A stretch of DNA of 64,000 bases from Rhizobium sp. 16-449-1b (GTDB lineage Bacteria; Pseudomonadota; Alphaproteobacteria; Rhizobiales; Rhizobiaceae). Shown here piece after piece: positions 8,476 through 17,095 of the stretch (position 1 is the first letter of the stretch; every line of letters begins with the position of its first letter). The stretch is taken from positions 1 to 64,000 of the forward strand of contig NZ_JAGHMH010000013.1 in assembly GCF_017741935.1 (NCBI RefSeq). The letters are read 5' to 3'. A program made the translations under genes and the position numbers. The notes below the pieces were generated by a model. The model did no database searches. It worked only from the letters and a program-made list of their open reading frames with translations, and was not told where the DNA came from.

Positions 8476-9129
8476 TTAGGTCGATCTTTTTCGATACAGC
8501 CAAAGCTGCGCGGGCGGGATGTTTCGCATCATGAATGCGATATGGCGCACCTCGTAGCCCGCAGGAAGTGACACAACCGGCGACAAAAGGCCGTAAGTTA
8601 TCTGTACGACCGGTCGGCCAGCGGGGACGCGTTCAAGCAAATCGAGGACCAGTTCGCGTCGCTTAGCAGGGGGCAGGTGCAAGAGCGGTATAGCGGAAAT
8701 GACGCAGTCGAACATCGCGTTTTTCTGCGCGCCCAATATAAGATCAAGTGCGAAGGCATCGCCGCATCGCACATCCACTGTCGGGAACTGCTCCCGAAGA
8801 TGGCGACAGAACTCGGGTGAATACTCGATTGAAATGAGGTCCCTCGGTAGGACGCCCCGTGCCAAAATTGCCTTGGTGATAACACCTGTCCCTGGCCCGA
8901 GTTCAAGAACCGGTAGCCCCGAGGCAGCTTGGATGACACTCGCCATTCGGCTGGCGGTAGCAGAGGATGTTGGCGTGATCGCGCCGACCGCGGTTCGGTT
9001 CCGCTTCCATCCCTTTAGAAACTCGATTTCGTCCCTGAACCTCAATCCCACGCGCTGTCGTATGCTCAACGTCTGACTCCCTAAGGTTTTAGCGTTCGCG
9101 AAGTGATAGTCCAAACGCGACAAATACAA
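8476..9129 (-). CDS. pmtA: Phosphatidylethanolamine N-methyltransferase, rhizobial PmtA type
   Basis: 217 aa, close to the roughly 200 aa of rhizobial PmtA. This family methylates phosphatidylethanolamine to phosphatidylcholine in three SAM-dependent steps at the inner membrane. Visible features are the N-terminal segment AVGAITPTSS, SAM motif I VLELGPGTGVITKAIL (about residues 74-89), motif II-like DVRCGDAFALD, and the C-terminal IPPAQLWLYR characteristic of this branch. The first 20 residues precede the family's usual start, so translation may begin slightly downstream. It lies alone among backbone genes, so it is probably an accessory paralogue of a chromosomal gene. Confidence 0.85.
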   Translation of the reverse strand: MYLSRLDYHFANAKTLGSQTLSIRQRVGLRFRDEIEFLKGWKRNRTAVGAITPTSSATASRMASVIQAASGLPVLELGPGTGVITKAILARGVLPRDLISIEYSPEFCRHLREQFPTVDVRCGDAFALDLILGAQKNAMFDCVISAIPLLHLPPAKRRELVLDLLERVPAGRPVVQITYGLLSPVVSLPAGYEVRHIAFMMRNIPPAQLWLYRKRST

Positions 9130-9228
9130 GTCCGTTGACGCCCGTTCTGGTTCGGCGATGAGGATTGATTGACTGAATCTGGGCCCAATTGCTCAATGAC
9201 AGCACAAATCCTCAGGAGGCAGGTTTTT

Positions 9229-9438
9229 ATGAGCGAGCAAACCAATCTCGTTCGGTGGCTCCTCGCCGTTTTGGCTGCCGCTTGCGAGCTGCCGGCCGCA
9301 AGGGAAGCTTTGCCGCGCCTCGCCCCATTTGTCGGATCCTCCAATTGCGCAGGCGCGCCCTTGCCGTCCTTGCTCTTCGCGCCGGTCGGAAGCTTGTCTG
9401 TAAAATATCGGGAAGGAAAGGAGGGCCGGTCTACGTGA
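9229..9438 (+). CDS. Possible small hydrophobic protein
   Basis: A 69-aa frame starting MSEQTNLVRWLLAVLAAACE, with an AGGAGG nine bases before the ATG. Residues 8-20 are hydrophobic and could be a signal or anchor; the rest is low in recognisable structure. It ends 12 bases before the TOPRIM gene at 9451 and could be co-transcribed with it. I recognise no family, and the frame may be chance. Confidence 0.35.
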   Translation: MSEQTNLVRWLLAVLAAACELPAAREALPRLAPFVGSSNCAGAPLPSLLFAPVGSLSVKYREGKEGRST

Positions 9439-9450
9439 CCGGGAAAGCAA

Positions 9451-10353
9451 ATGAAAAGAGATCAGATTGAACAATTAAGGGAAACGGTGGGATGCCAGGC
9501 GGTTCTGAAGACCGCCGGGTTCGACCTTGATGAAAAACAAAGCACGAAGCGCGCGATGAAGTATCGCCGTGGCAGCGAGATCATTATCGTCACGCACGCT
9601 GGACGGGGATGGTTTGATCCTCTCGGTGACGATAAGGGCGATGTGTTCGCGTTGGTGGCTGCGTTGGAGGGATGCGACTTCCTTGAGGGATGCGCGCGGA
9701 TCGCCGCTCTATCTGGGTTTGCGCCTTCTGATGGAACCTCGGTAAGCAACGACCGCAAACCGTTGAACGAGGTCTCTATTGCCGACAGTTGGGCAAGCCG
9801 GCGACCGCCGTGGCCGGGATCCGCAGTATGGCGTTATCTGCGGTTGGAGAGGTCCCTGCCCGCGTTCGTTATTCGGGCGGCGATCGACGAGGATCGCCTG
9901 CGCGAGGGACCTTATGGCAGCATGTGGGCTGCCCACACGGACGACATGGGAAGAATCAGTGGATGGGAAGGCCGCGGTGCTCAGTGGCGTGGGTTCGCTA
10001 AAGGTGGGAGTAAGATTCTGTTTCGCCTAGGCGCCAGTCGAGCGAACCGGCTTTGTGTGACGGAGGCTGCGATCGATGCGATGAGCCTCGCCTCGATAGA
10101 GGGAGTGCGGGAGGAGACCGCCTACCTCAGCACCGGTGGGGGCTGGGCGCCGGCCACAGCGGAAGCGTTGCGCCGGCTTGGCGAGCGTCCCAATATTCAA
10201 TTGGTAGCAGCGACCGATAACAATCCTCAAGGTGACGTCTTCGCAGATCGACTGCGCGCTCTGGCGCAGGATGTCGGCTGCTCATATCTTCGACTGCGGC
10301 CGGCCGCCGATGACTGGAACGACGTGTTGAGACAGTCTGGAAGGTTCGCCTGA
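9451..10353 (+). CDS. DUF3991/TOPRIM domain protein
   Basis: 300 aa. The N-terminal half has the DUF3991-like pattern seen in plasmid primase relatives (GWFDPLGDDKGDVFALVAAL; WRYLRLERSLPAFVIRAAI). The C-terminal half is a TOPRIM fold with the glutamate strand RLCVTEAAIDAMSL (about residues 204-217) and the acidic strand LVAATDNNPQGD (about 251-262). There is no CHC2 zinc finger and no helicase, so it is not a full primase. Such proteins occur widely on rhizobial plasmids and may act in DNA processing during replication or transfer; that role is inferred. GGAAAG precedes the ATG. Confidence 0.85.
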   Translation: MKRDQIEQLRETVGCQAVLKTAGFDLDEKQSTKRAMKYRRGSEIIIVTHAGRGWFDPLGDDKGDVFALVAALEGCDFLEGCARIAALSGFAPSDGTSVSNDRKPLNEVSIADSWASRRPPWPGSAVWRYLRLERSLPAFVIRAAIDEDRLREGPYGSMWAAHTDDMGRISGWEGRGAQWRGFAKGGSKILFRLGASRANRLCVTEAAIDAMSLASIEGVREETAYLSTGGGWAPATAEALRRLGERPNIQLVAATDNNPQGDVFADRLRALAQDVGCSYLRLRPAADDWNDVLRQSGRFA

Positions 10354-10363
10354 CCTCGACTCG

Positions 10364-10963
10364 TTAGTTTCTGTTCGGGTCGTTTCGAGGCTGCTTCATT
10401 GGAAGATCGTTGGCGTCGGTGCTACGGACCACCCGTACACTGCCGCGGATTGCGAGCCAGATGCAGCTCAGCATGGCCGCCGGCATTCCCCATTCGAAGA
10501 TCAATCCGGCATAGGTCGGCCACGGTTGCCCGGCGCTCAACCCGTCGATCAGATATCGGTATCCACCAAGGAGGAACGACAGCAGGGTTGCCCAACCGAT
10601 AAGCAGGAGGGACAGATTAAGCGCCTTCAATTTGAACAACTCAGATGGCCCCCGCAACGGGATGTAACCGCGTTCCCGAGTGCGATCAATGAAGGTTGCA
10701 ACACGCCGCGCGTCGTTGAAAAATCGATGTTCGGGGCCAACGATCCAGCTGCAAAGCACGTGACGAGCGATTGCCAGACTGAAAAAAATGGATGTTATCG
10801 CAAAGATCGAGGATGCAAATCCCTTGCCGTGAGTAGGGAACAAATCCACCAGCGGGACGCCGATAATCCAGATCGGCAGGGTCGCGCCCACCACCCGCAA
10901 CGTGCCGAGATTGGCTTCGATGTTTCGAAGCCGACGAAGCTCGAAGATTGACTGCTGGGTCAT
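10364..10963 (-). CDS. Hypothetical inner-membrane protein
   Basis: 199 aa with four likely membrane segments, at about residues 22-40 (LRVVGATLPIWIIGVPLV), 47-68, 115-135 (LNLSLLLIGWATLLSFLLGG) and 145-170. A charged loop of some 45 residues (RFFNDARRVATFIDRTRERG) sits between the second and third. No transporter or enzyme motif is seen. The gene converges on the TOPRIM gene with only 10 bases between stops. The function is unknown. Confidence 0.65.
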   Translation of the reverse strand: MTQQSIFELRRLRNIEANLGTLRVVGATLPIWIIGVPLVDLFPTHGKGFASSIFAITSIFFSLAIARHVLCSWIVGPEHRFFNDARRVATFIDRTRERGYIPLRGPSELFKLKALNLSLLLIGWATLLSFLLGGYRYLIDGLSAGQPWPTYAGLIFEWGMPAAMLSCIWLAIRGSVRVVRSTDANDLPMKQPRNDPNRN

Positions 10964-11471
10964 TGAGGACTCCCGCCGGTTGGATTTCGGTGATCCATGT
11001 GATCGTCACAGTCTATGGTTTGTAGATGAGCCCGGCAACCGGCAATTTGTTTCATCCGGCCATTGAAATGCGTCGCCTCACGTCGTCGCTTGCCATTGAC
11101 CTCGCAGCCACCGCATAGCTGCATTGCACAATAAATGTTTTCCAAATGGACAATATTCAGGCATAACGCCTACAGCTGATGCACATGACGGTCTCCTCCC
11201 AGTTCCGTCGCATTGGCTGTTCCCCTCTGGAGGTTTTTTTGACCTTCAAACTTTATGGGCCGCGGCTTTCGCCGTCGGCCCTTTTTTCTCCCTGCGACTC
11301 TGGCGTCGCTCCGATGCGATCAGTTGCGTCAACAGACGCGCTCGCGGAATCGCTCTCCGCCGCCACCCTAGCCGGTAAACTCAGCTCAAGACGAGCGTAC
11401 GCAAAACGCCCCTGCGTAAGGTGGCCGCCCTGGATGCCACCGAGCTTGGCGACGAACGAAAGGTGCCCCTG
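10964..11471. other. Non-coding stretch with an orphan terminator
   Basis: About 500 bases without a convincing gene. It includes a strong terminator-like structure at 11257-11287, described separately, that has no clear gene upstream on the same strand. A TTG-initiated frame after GGAGG at 11230 runs into the next gene with a TGATG junction at 11470, but it passes through the terminator and does not look like protein. Confidence 0.5.
11257..11287 (+). terminator. Orphan rho-independent terminator
   Basis: GGGCCG (11257-11262) pairs with CGGCCC (11276-11281), with an inner CGGC/GCCG stem, and is followed directly by TTTTTT. It would end a short plus-strand transcript or act as a leader attenuator for the gene at 11472. 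Confidence 0.65.
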
Positions 11472-11947
11472 ATGCATAGCTTGCGCTCCCTCGCCGTGAT
11501 TGCTGGAAGCCTGCGCGAGCAACTTGAGATTGACCTTCGTCTGCGCTTTGATATTCACCTTCCTGATCGACAATCTGTGATCGTGCGGGAGCACAAATTG
11601 ACATTTGAAGAATTTGTTTCTGCTGGTCCGCGGATGCGAAACAAGTGGGTGCGCGAACCCGGCATTTCCATTTACATCCGCAAGCCGACAGGCTTTGGCC
11701 ACAATGCGGACTATGAGCTCGCTTCGATGGAAGCGGACGTGCCGGGTAGTGGATCGCTGACGTCGTTCTTGGAAAGGTATGAGCCGACCACAGTTTCTAC
11801 ATCGAGAACCTTCTGCACGAACAACTGGTGTCGTTTTTCTCGCGGCGGGGCTACCGGATTGTCGGTGCGAACAGAGGCGATCTTGACATCTGCATGATCA
11901 CAGAGCGCTGCTGGCATTTCAAAGACGACGCACACATCCCTTCCTGA
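11472..11947 (+). pseudogene. Frameshifted N-acetyltransferase-like gene
   Basis: The frame from ATG 11472 (AAAGG eight bases upstream) reads through PGISIYIRKPTGF, YELASMEADVPGSGSLTSFL and ERYE. Near 11785 the protein-like signal moves to another frame: DHSFYIENLLHEQLVSFFSR, then RGYRIVGAN, ending at 11947. Combined, about 150 aa fit a compact GNAT-like pattern known in phage and plasmid proteins (strand, 'G.g...FL..' motif-A turn, 'yvEnv....L..fl.rrGY'). The shift is a real mutation or a sequencing error. Read straight through, the first frame ends at 11897 with an unrelated tail. Confidence 0.55.
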
Positions 11948-12008
11948 ACTTCTCGCCCATACGTGCGATCACTCCGTCTGCTCGTGACCTGACGAGACGG
12001 CCATTTCT

Positions 12009-12458
12009 TCAATCCGGGTGGACGGGCTTTCCGTGATAGGTCTCGCGGAACGCTTTTGCGTGTTTCTTGTCGGGCACGGTGACGATTACGAAGCGACGTC
12101 CAGTCTCGGGATCCTCCTGATTTGATAGGTCGATCATCCAGATCGTTTTCGGCGCCAGGGTTGTGAGCTCGATCAGTTTTTCCATGATCGGATCATCGCT
12201 CGCCTGGACGGCAAATGGGAGTTCATATGCGAAGGTTTCCTGGCTTGCTGGCCCGCTTAGCTGCTCCCTGAACCACTCCCACACATTCGCAAAGTCGACC
12301 GGAAAAGGTCCAAGATCAACGTTCACCTGGACCACGTCCCGCGCAAAAATGACCTCGCCATCAAAGAAAGTGTGAATTCCGAGGAAGTACTGGGAAAGTT
12401 CCAGATGAGAGGAAAGAGCCTCGCGGAGGATCTTCAGGTTCGATGTGGTCTGGAACAT
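12009..12458 (-). CDS. Hypothetical protein
   Basis: 149 aa from ATG 12458 (MFQTTSNLKILREALSSHLE), which has GGAGA six bases upstream; the longer frame to 12539 has no ribosome site. The composition is that of a normal soluble alpha/beta protein, with long beta-like segments (EVIFARDVVQVNVDLGPFPV; RRFVIVTVPDKKHA). No signal, membrane segment or motif is recognised. It is transcribed away from the small gene at 12637. Confidence 0.6.
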   Translation of the reverse strand: MFQTTSNLKILREALSSHLELSQYFLGIHTFFDGEVIFARDVVQVNVDLGPFPVDFANVWEWFREQLSGPASQETFAYELPFAVQASDDPIMEKLIELTTLAPKTIWMIDLSNQEDPETGRRFVIVTVPDKKHAKAFRETYHGKPVHPD

Positions 12459-12636
12459 ACCGGTCTCCGTGGGCTTACCAAATAATTTCAGCGTGATCGA
12501 TTGCAGAAGGCAGAAAATGATCTGCGGCGTATTCCGCAAACAGTGGAAGTTTCGACCGTAAATCTAATGTTAGTCATGCTTCAGGCAAGATTAAAACGAC
12601 AAGTTGCTGAAATAACGTGAATTTGAGAGGGCGACT

Positions 12637-12861
12637 TTGCAGATTGTTATCGACACGGTCGACCCGGAGGGAAAATGCCGAGCTCTGGTGGTCGAAGCCC
12701 TTCGATGCGACGGTGAGACGCTTTTCGTGCGCAAGGGAACTTGCGATTTGGAAGTCGCGGTTGCCTCTATTGTCGACTGGACGCCGATTGATGACGAGGC
12801 GTCACATTCCCTGCCACTCGACAGGTGGATTACCAGGCGCGGGGATGTCGTCTGTTTCTGA
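12637..12861 (+). CDS. Small hypothetical protein
   Basis: 74 aa, probably from TTG 12637, which is preceded by GAGAGGG. The sequence (QIVIDTVDPEGKCRALVVEA; DWTPIDDEASHSLPLDRWIT) has alternating hydrophobic strands that look like a small beta domain. No family is recognised. It lies divergently from the gene at 12458. Confidence 0.4.
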   Translation: MQIVIDTVDPEGKCRALVVEALRCDGETLFVRKGTCDLEVAVASIVDWTPIDDEASHSLPLDRWITRRGDVVCF

Positions 12862-13505
12862 TTTTTTATGCTACATAGGTTTTGGAGCAAACTGCGCTCC
12901 ACCCTATGACCGGGAGCCCGTCGCCAAACGCACTGTAGCGACGACGCAGAGACCAAGTCGGGTAGATTGCCGTTCGAGGCTGATGTTGCGCAATGAGTGC
13001 GCTTTGCACGACGCCAATTCAAATGGGCCACTCGTTTCGACCATGGTTCCAGAAAGCGCGGATATCGTCCTGTTGTGCATCACGCGTCCAGCTTGGATTT
13101 TCGAACTGATGTGGCGTCAGTCTAAAACTGTCCAATCCGTACACCATCCCATTGCGATCTCGGGTGATGGTCGTAAGCACGACGTGTTGGAACCTGTTTC
13201 GGTCATGTGCTTCTTAGCGCACGATTGGCCCGTGTCGGCTCGTCCTTCGGTTTTGCTGCGGTCTGAACCAGCGTCCGTCCGCTTCAAGGCCGCTATCGCG
13301 CCGCGGGGCGGCCGGAACCTGCCGTCCTGCACGGAGCAGCTCCGCTCGGCTTCGCAGGGCAATTTCCCTGCTTGCTCGCAGATCGGCTCCGCTTGGCCTG
13401 GCATGTCCGGACCGTGAAGCGCCCGTCTTCCGCCGGTTCGTGGCGACCGTACCGAAGGGCAAGCCGGCATGGGGCCGGAACCGCTTCGGCTCGAAAGGAA
13501 GAGAC
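12862..13505. other. Non-coding stretch ending in a GC-rich leader
   Basis: I see no convincing gene in these 640 bases. The last 200 are GC-rich, with short palindromes such as CAGGGCAATTTCCCTG near 13357, and look like the leaders of other maintenance genes in this window. Confidence 0.45.
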
Positions 13506-14093
13506 ATGGCCAAGCCCACAAACAATCCTCATCAGATCGCCCGGGTCGTTCAGCTCCGCAAGGGTGCCAGCCTCGAAATGGTCCGCCTTACCTGCCCGGA
13601 CAGCGCCCAGGCGATCAAGATCGCCGAAAGCTTCGGGAACGCTGTTGTCGACAGCGACGGGATCCGAGATCTCCACGAACGACTCATCATCGAGACCGCG
13701 GATGCACTCAGCGAAGGCCTCGGTGACCGGGCCATGCAGATCCACCTGCAGCGGATCGTCGGCGCCTATGTCGGCTCCGCCCACGGCGCCGGGCAATTTT
13801 ACAGCAATGCCGTCACCCAGGCACGCGATGCCACCGCGAAGGCTGCAAACGACGCTCGCGACGAAGACCTCGACGGTCCCGTTGGCTACGATAGTGCCGC
13901 ACAGCGCAAGCGCGAGTTCGCCGCCGACATGGGTGTTCAAGCCCACGCGCTACGGATGGCGGCCGAAGGTGCCGTCACCGCCTACAAGCACGTCGTAGGT
14001 GAGAACTGGAAGCCATTCGATCGCCCGATCGAAAATCCTGGACACTCCCTCGACCGCAAAGCGGCGGCAGTCCAGATGTCCGCGTTCGACTGA
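13506..14093 (+). CDS. Hypothetical plasmid protein
   Basis: 195 aa from ATG 13506 (MAKPTNNPHQIARVVQLRKG), which follows AAGGAAG; an upstream in-frame GTG at 13440 lies in leader DNA. The protein looks helical and soluble, with a segment LIIETADALSEGLGDRAMQI and an Ala/Asp-rich stretch after residue 100. No motif is recognised. It has its own GC-rich leader and terminator and lies 260 bases before the ArdC-like gene, a neighbourhood typical of rhizobial plasmid housekeeping genes. Confidence 0.7.
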   Translation: MAKPTNNPHQIARVVQLRKGASLEMVRLTCPDSAQAIKIAESFGNAVVDSDGIRDLHERLIIETADALSEGLGDRAMQIHLQRIVGAYVGSAHGAGQFYSNAVTQARDATAKAANDARDEDLDGPVGYDSAAQRKREFAADMGVQAHALRMAAEGAVTAYKHVVGENWKPFDRPIENPGHSLDRKAAAVQMSAFD

Positions 14094-14110
14094 CACACTG
14101 CGGCGGGGTT

Positions 14111-14135
14111 CGCCCCTCCCTGGGGCGGCCTTTTT
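14111..14135 (+). terminator. Rho-independent terminator
   Basis: CGCCCC (14111-14116) pairs with GGGGCG (14122-14127); GCC and TTTTT follow. It lies 18 bases after the stop of the gene at 13506. Confidence 0.65.
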
Positions 14136-14256
14136 CATGCCGGCTCGTGCGGGAGGAAGAGAAAAAAGGAAATTGATCGGGCTATGCGGCCCGTCTCGGG
14201 CGTCGGACCTGCAGGAGCCGCCCACGTCAGGCAACGGCTTGGCCGTCCTTCACGTC

Positions 14257-14355
14257 GTTCCGGCCGTTCCGGTGCAAGCCGTGCGCTTATGCCTCCTGCT
14301 CTTGGTCTCCGCGACGGGCCGCGATTGGCGCGGCTCCAAATAGTGGAGAAGAGCA
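14257..14355 (+). promoter_or_regulatory. GC-rich leader shared with the DUF736 gene
   Basis: The 24 bases at 14320-14343 nearly match 46548-46571, upstream of the DUF736 gene (CGCGATTGGCGCGGCTCCAA against CGCGATGGGCGCGGCTCCGA). GTTCCGGCC and GGTCTCCGCGAC / GGTCTTTGCGAC blocks lie upstream in the same order. In both cases the leader ends just before the ribosome site. A shared promoter, operator or RNA leader is inferred. Confidence 0.5.
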
Positions 14356-15279
14356 ATGAGCAGAAAGACCGAAAGCCAGCGCATCGACACCTATTCCCGG
14401 ATCACAGATCGGATCATCGAGGACCTCGTCAGCGGGGTTCGTCCATGGATGAAGCCCTGGAATGCGGCTAATACGGATGGCCGCATCACTCGCCCGCTCC
14501 GTCATAACGGCGAGCCCTATTCAGGGATAAACGTTCTCCTGCTATGGTCAGAGCAAATGTCGCGTGGCTTTGCTTCGTCGATGTGGATGACCTTCAAGCA
14601 GGCGTTGGAACTCGGCGCCGCTGTTCGAAAGGGCGAGACCGGATCGACGGTCGTATTCGCGAGCCGATTCACCAAATCCGAAGCGGACGAAAACGGTGGG
14701 GAGGTCGATCGAGAGATCCCGTTTCTTAAAGCCTATTCCGTGTTCAACGTGGAGCAGATCGACGGATTGCCGGAGCATTACTATAGTCGGCCAGAGATCG
14801 TGCTCGACACCGTCACACGGATCGAGCAGGCGGATCGTTTTTTTCGCAACATTGGCGCGGTGATCCGCCACGGCGGAAACCAGGCTTTCTATGCACCCGG
14901 TCCGGACGTCATCCAGATGCCACCCTTCGAGACCTTCAAGGACGCGGCAAGCTACTATGCCACGTTGAGCCATGAAGCGACCCACTGGACTGCAAATGAG
15001 AACCGCGTTGACCGCGACCTGTCACGCTATGCCAAGGATAGAAGCGAACGTGCTCGCGAAGAGCTGATTGCGGAGCTTGGCAGTTGTTTCCTTTGCGCGG
15101 ACCTTGGGATCGCCCCAGAGCTTGAACCGAGGCCTGATCACGCGTCGTACCTTCAGTCTTGGTTGAAGGTATTGGCCGACGACAAGCGGGCGATTTTCCA
15201 AGCGGCGGCCCATGCACAGCGTGCCGTCACCTACCTGCATGGTTTGCACGAAGCGTCGGTGACGTTTCGGCCTGATTGA
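14356..15279 (+). CDS. ArdC-like antirestriction protein, ssDNA-binding and zincin domains
   Basis: 307 aa, the usual length. The N-terminal domain (residues 1-125, DUF1738 type; RPLRHNGEPYSGIN; FKQALELGAAVRKGETGSTV) binds single-stranded DNA in characterised ArdC proteins. The C-terminal zincin-like domain has the metal site SHEATHWT (HExxH near residues 205-209), with a downstream ELGSCFLCADLGI helix carrying the third-ligand region. In the IncW plasmid pSa, ArdC protects incoming plasmid DNA from host restriction. Start ATG follows GGAGAAG. The gene has its own GC-rich leader. A fragment of a second copy lies at 1152. Confidence 0.88.
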   Translation: MSRKTESQRIDTYSRITDRIIEDLVSGVRPWMKPWNAANTDGRITRPLRHNGEPYSGINVLLLWSEQMSRGFASSMWMTFKQALELGAAVRKGETGSTVVFASRFTKSEADENGGEVDREIPFLKAYSVFNVEQIDGLPEHYYSRPEIVLDTVTRIEQADRFFRNIGAVIRHGGNQAFYAPGPDVIQMPPFETFKDAASYYATLSHEATHWTANENRVDRDLSRYAKDRSERAREELIAELGSCFLCADLGIAPELEPRPDHASYLQSWLKVLADDKRAIFQAAAHAQRAVTYLHGLHEASVTFRPD

Positions 15280-15419
15280 TGCCGCCGAGATCGTGATGGG
15301 AGTGGGCCGTGTCGCCTGTATTTGCAGCAATGCTGCGATTGCTGGACCGCAGTCGACGATACAATAAGGACTTGTCCGCACGCCAGGATCGCGATCCGGC
15401 CCAAGACATTCGAAGACGA

Positions 15420-15758
15420 TTAATGGTAAGTCTGCGATACTTCGGCCGGATCGTTGGGATTCTCGCCTTGGAACCCGCTGTCCTTGCCAAGGTCTTGAAT
15501 CTGCTCGAGCCGTTCTGCAACGCTGGCGACGTAGCTGATGCCTTGCTCCAAAAGTATTTCGGCCGCGCGCAGAATTTCCGTCGCCTTGCCAGTTCCACAG
15601 CCACGGATCGAGCGTGCAAGATAAGTGGCGTTGCGTGCCGACTGAACGTCGCCGAGTTCGTCTGCATCCTCTGCGACGCTCGCAAGCGCCTGGGCAACGA
15701 GCAACATCATCTTCGCTCGTTCCACGGCTGTCATCTCGTTCAAGGTGCGCGCGGTCAT
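15420..15758 (-). CDS. Hypothetical helical protein
   Basis: 112 aa from ATG 15758 (MTARTLNEMTAVERAKMMLL). Strongly helical, with regular Ala/Leu/Glu spacing (VAQALASVAEDADELGDVQS; ATEILRAAEILLEQG) and no membrane segment. I recognise no family. The longer frame to 15791 is possible, but GGAAAGTGG lies before the chosen ATG. It faces the ArdC-like gene across 140 bases of non-coding DNA. Confidence 0.55.
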   Translation of the reverse strand: MTARTLNEMTAVERAKMMLLVAQALASVAEDADELGDVQSARNATYLARSIRGCGTGKATEILRAAEILLEQGISYVASVAERLEQIQDLGKDSGFQGENPNDPAEVSQTYH

Positions 15759-15965
15759 CGATGCCACTTTCCGCCATGGCAAAGATATCACTTTGCCGGC
15801 TACCTATTGGTTGACGTTGAGAAATCTACAGACGGCGACATGTCCGTCGGGATCAGATGGCAATCGAAAGTGGCGACGACAAGACCTAACCCATGTCGTG
15901 GCCGCACCACAGTCATGCGCTGAATGGGCGGATCCGCGAGGGCGGGATGATGATCCCAGTTGACC

Positions 15966-16631
15966 TTAAGTCGATGCACTCTCTGGCAGAGCAACTCGGC
16001 CGAAAAGCGAGGTTACGTTCGATGGCTCATCCGGAACCTGCCTTGCACTTTGAGCGCGCCGTCTCCAGAATTGATCCATCTCCCGTGTCTTCGACAGAAA
16101 GTCCTTGCGGGGATTGTAGTAGTCGGGTCGGGCCGGCAAAGGCAACTGGTAAGCAGCGCAAATCCGCTCAACCAGATCCATCCCCCGCAGGCCAAGGCGT
16201 GCATATTCATCCTGCCGATGTTCAAACAAGTCCTTGAAATCCGGTGGATCGATCTCGATGGATTCCAACGCGTCGCGGACATTGCGCAGCCGGTTCGGCA
16301 GCCACCTGATCTCGTCGGACAATTGCCGTTCGAACAATGACCAATTTGCATCCTTTGGCAGGGTGAGAACTGGATCGTCAGCGTGGAGGAAGAAATTCTC
16401 CGGATCATCGACGTCGAATTCGGGGAAATCGTGCGCCGCCATGTAGCAACCGCCGACAAAGTCGTCGATTGCCAGGACCAACTGCATCGCAAGGTCCCGC
16501 GCTTCATCTTCGGGTAGCACGATTGGTCTTCGTTCGATTTTCCGGCTTATCCAGACAACGACCCCAATCGATAGTCCGGCAACGGCGACCCCGATCAAAA
16601 TCATCAGTGCAGCGAAATCAAATGGGCTCAT
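15966..16631 (-). CDS. Hypothetical membrane-anchored protein
   Basis: 221 aa. One N-terminal membrane helix (about residues 6-29, LMILIGVAVAGLSIGVVVWI) precedes a soluble, acidic cytoplasmic domain rich in Asp, Glu and Trp (FEFDVDD-like stretches; DANWSLFERQLSDEIRWLPN). No enzymatic motif is seen. The ATG at 16631 begins MSPFDFAAL. It appears monocistronic. The function is unknown. Confidence 0.65.
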   Translation of the reverse strand: MSPFDFAALMILIGVAVAGLSIGVVVWISRKIERRPIVLPEDEARDLAMQLVLAIDDFVGGCYMAAHDFPEFDVDDPENFFLHADDPVLTLPKDANWSLFERQLSDEIRWLPNRLRNVRDALESIEIDPPDFKDLFEHRQDEYARLGLRGMDLVERICAAYQLPLPARPDYYNPRKDFLSKTREMDQFWRRRAQSARQVPDEPSNVTSLFGRVALPESAST

Positions 16632-17095
16632 AAGGCATCCTTCTGACAGCTAGCTTCAGCAATGCGATATGAGCACGATTCTCTGAATAGACAAACTATT
16701 GCGTGGTGCGCGAACGCGCAGTCGGAGGGATTGTCGCTCTACGACTTTTGACGATCTATGACTTAATATTCGATATCGCTTAAATGGTATTGTGTTCAAG
16801 CCGCAAGAACACCTTGCTAAATGCCCGTCGACCCTCATCGACGGGCATCTTTCTTTTAACGCAGGAACGTAACGGATGCAGTGATAACTGCGCGCTAGGC
16901 TTCAGGCCCGCCCTTTTGTAAAATGATCTGCAAAATAGTCATCCGCTCTCTAACAGCTGAAACAATCCCGATACTATGCCATCACCTTCAGAGAGCGTTC
17001 AGTTCACAACGATCCGCCAATGCGAGACTTGATTTCGCGCCACCTGGTTGGATACTCCGTTCTCTTTGGTCGAAGTCAACGAGAAAGGCTAGAGC
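16632..17095. other. Non-coding stretch with an isolated terminator
   Basis: 464 bases without a gene. A strong terminator lies at 16821-16858, although no gene ends before it on the plus strand. A TTGACG at 16748 could be a -35 element for a short transcript ending there. The last 100 bases lead into the cyclase gene. Confidence 0.5.
16821..16858 (+). terminator. Isolated rho-independent terminator
   Basis: An 11-bp perfect stem, ATGCCCGTCGA (16821-16831) with TCGACGGGCAT (16838-16848), is followed by CTTTCTTTT. It has no protein gene upstream, so it may end a small RNA. Confidence 0.7.

Noticed and set aside
12617..13417. Plus-strand frame of 266 aa
   Set aside because: It overlaps a better small gene in another frame, has no family match, and its second half is leader-like GC-rich DNA.
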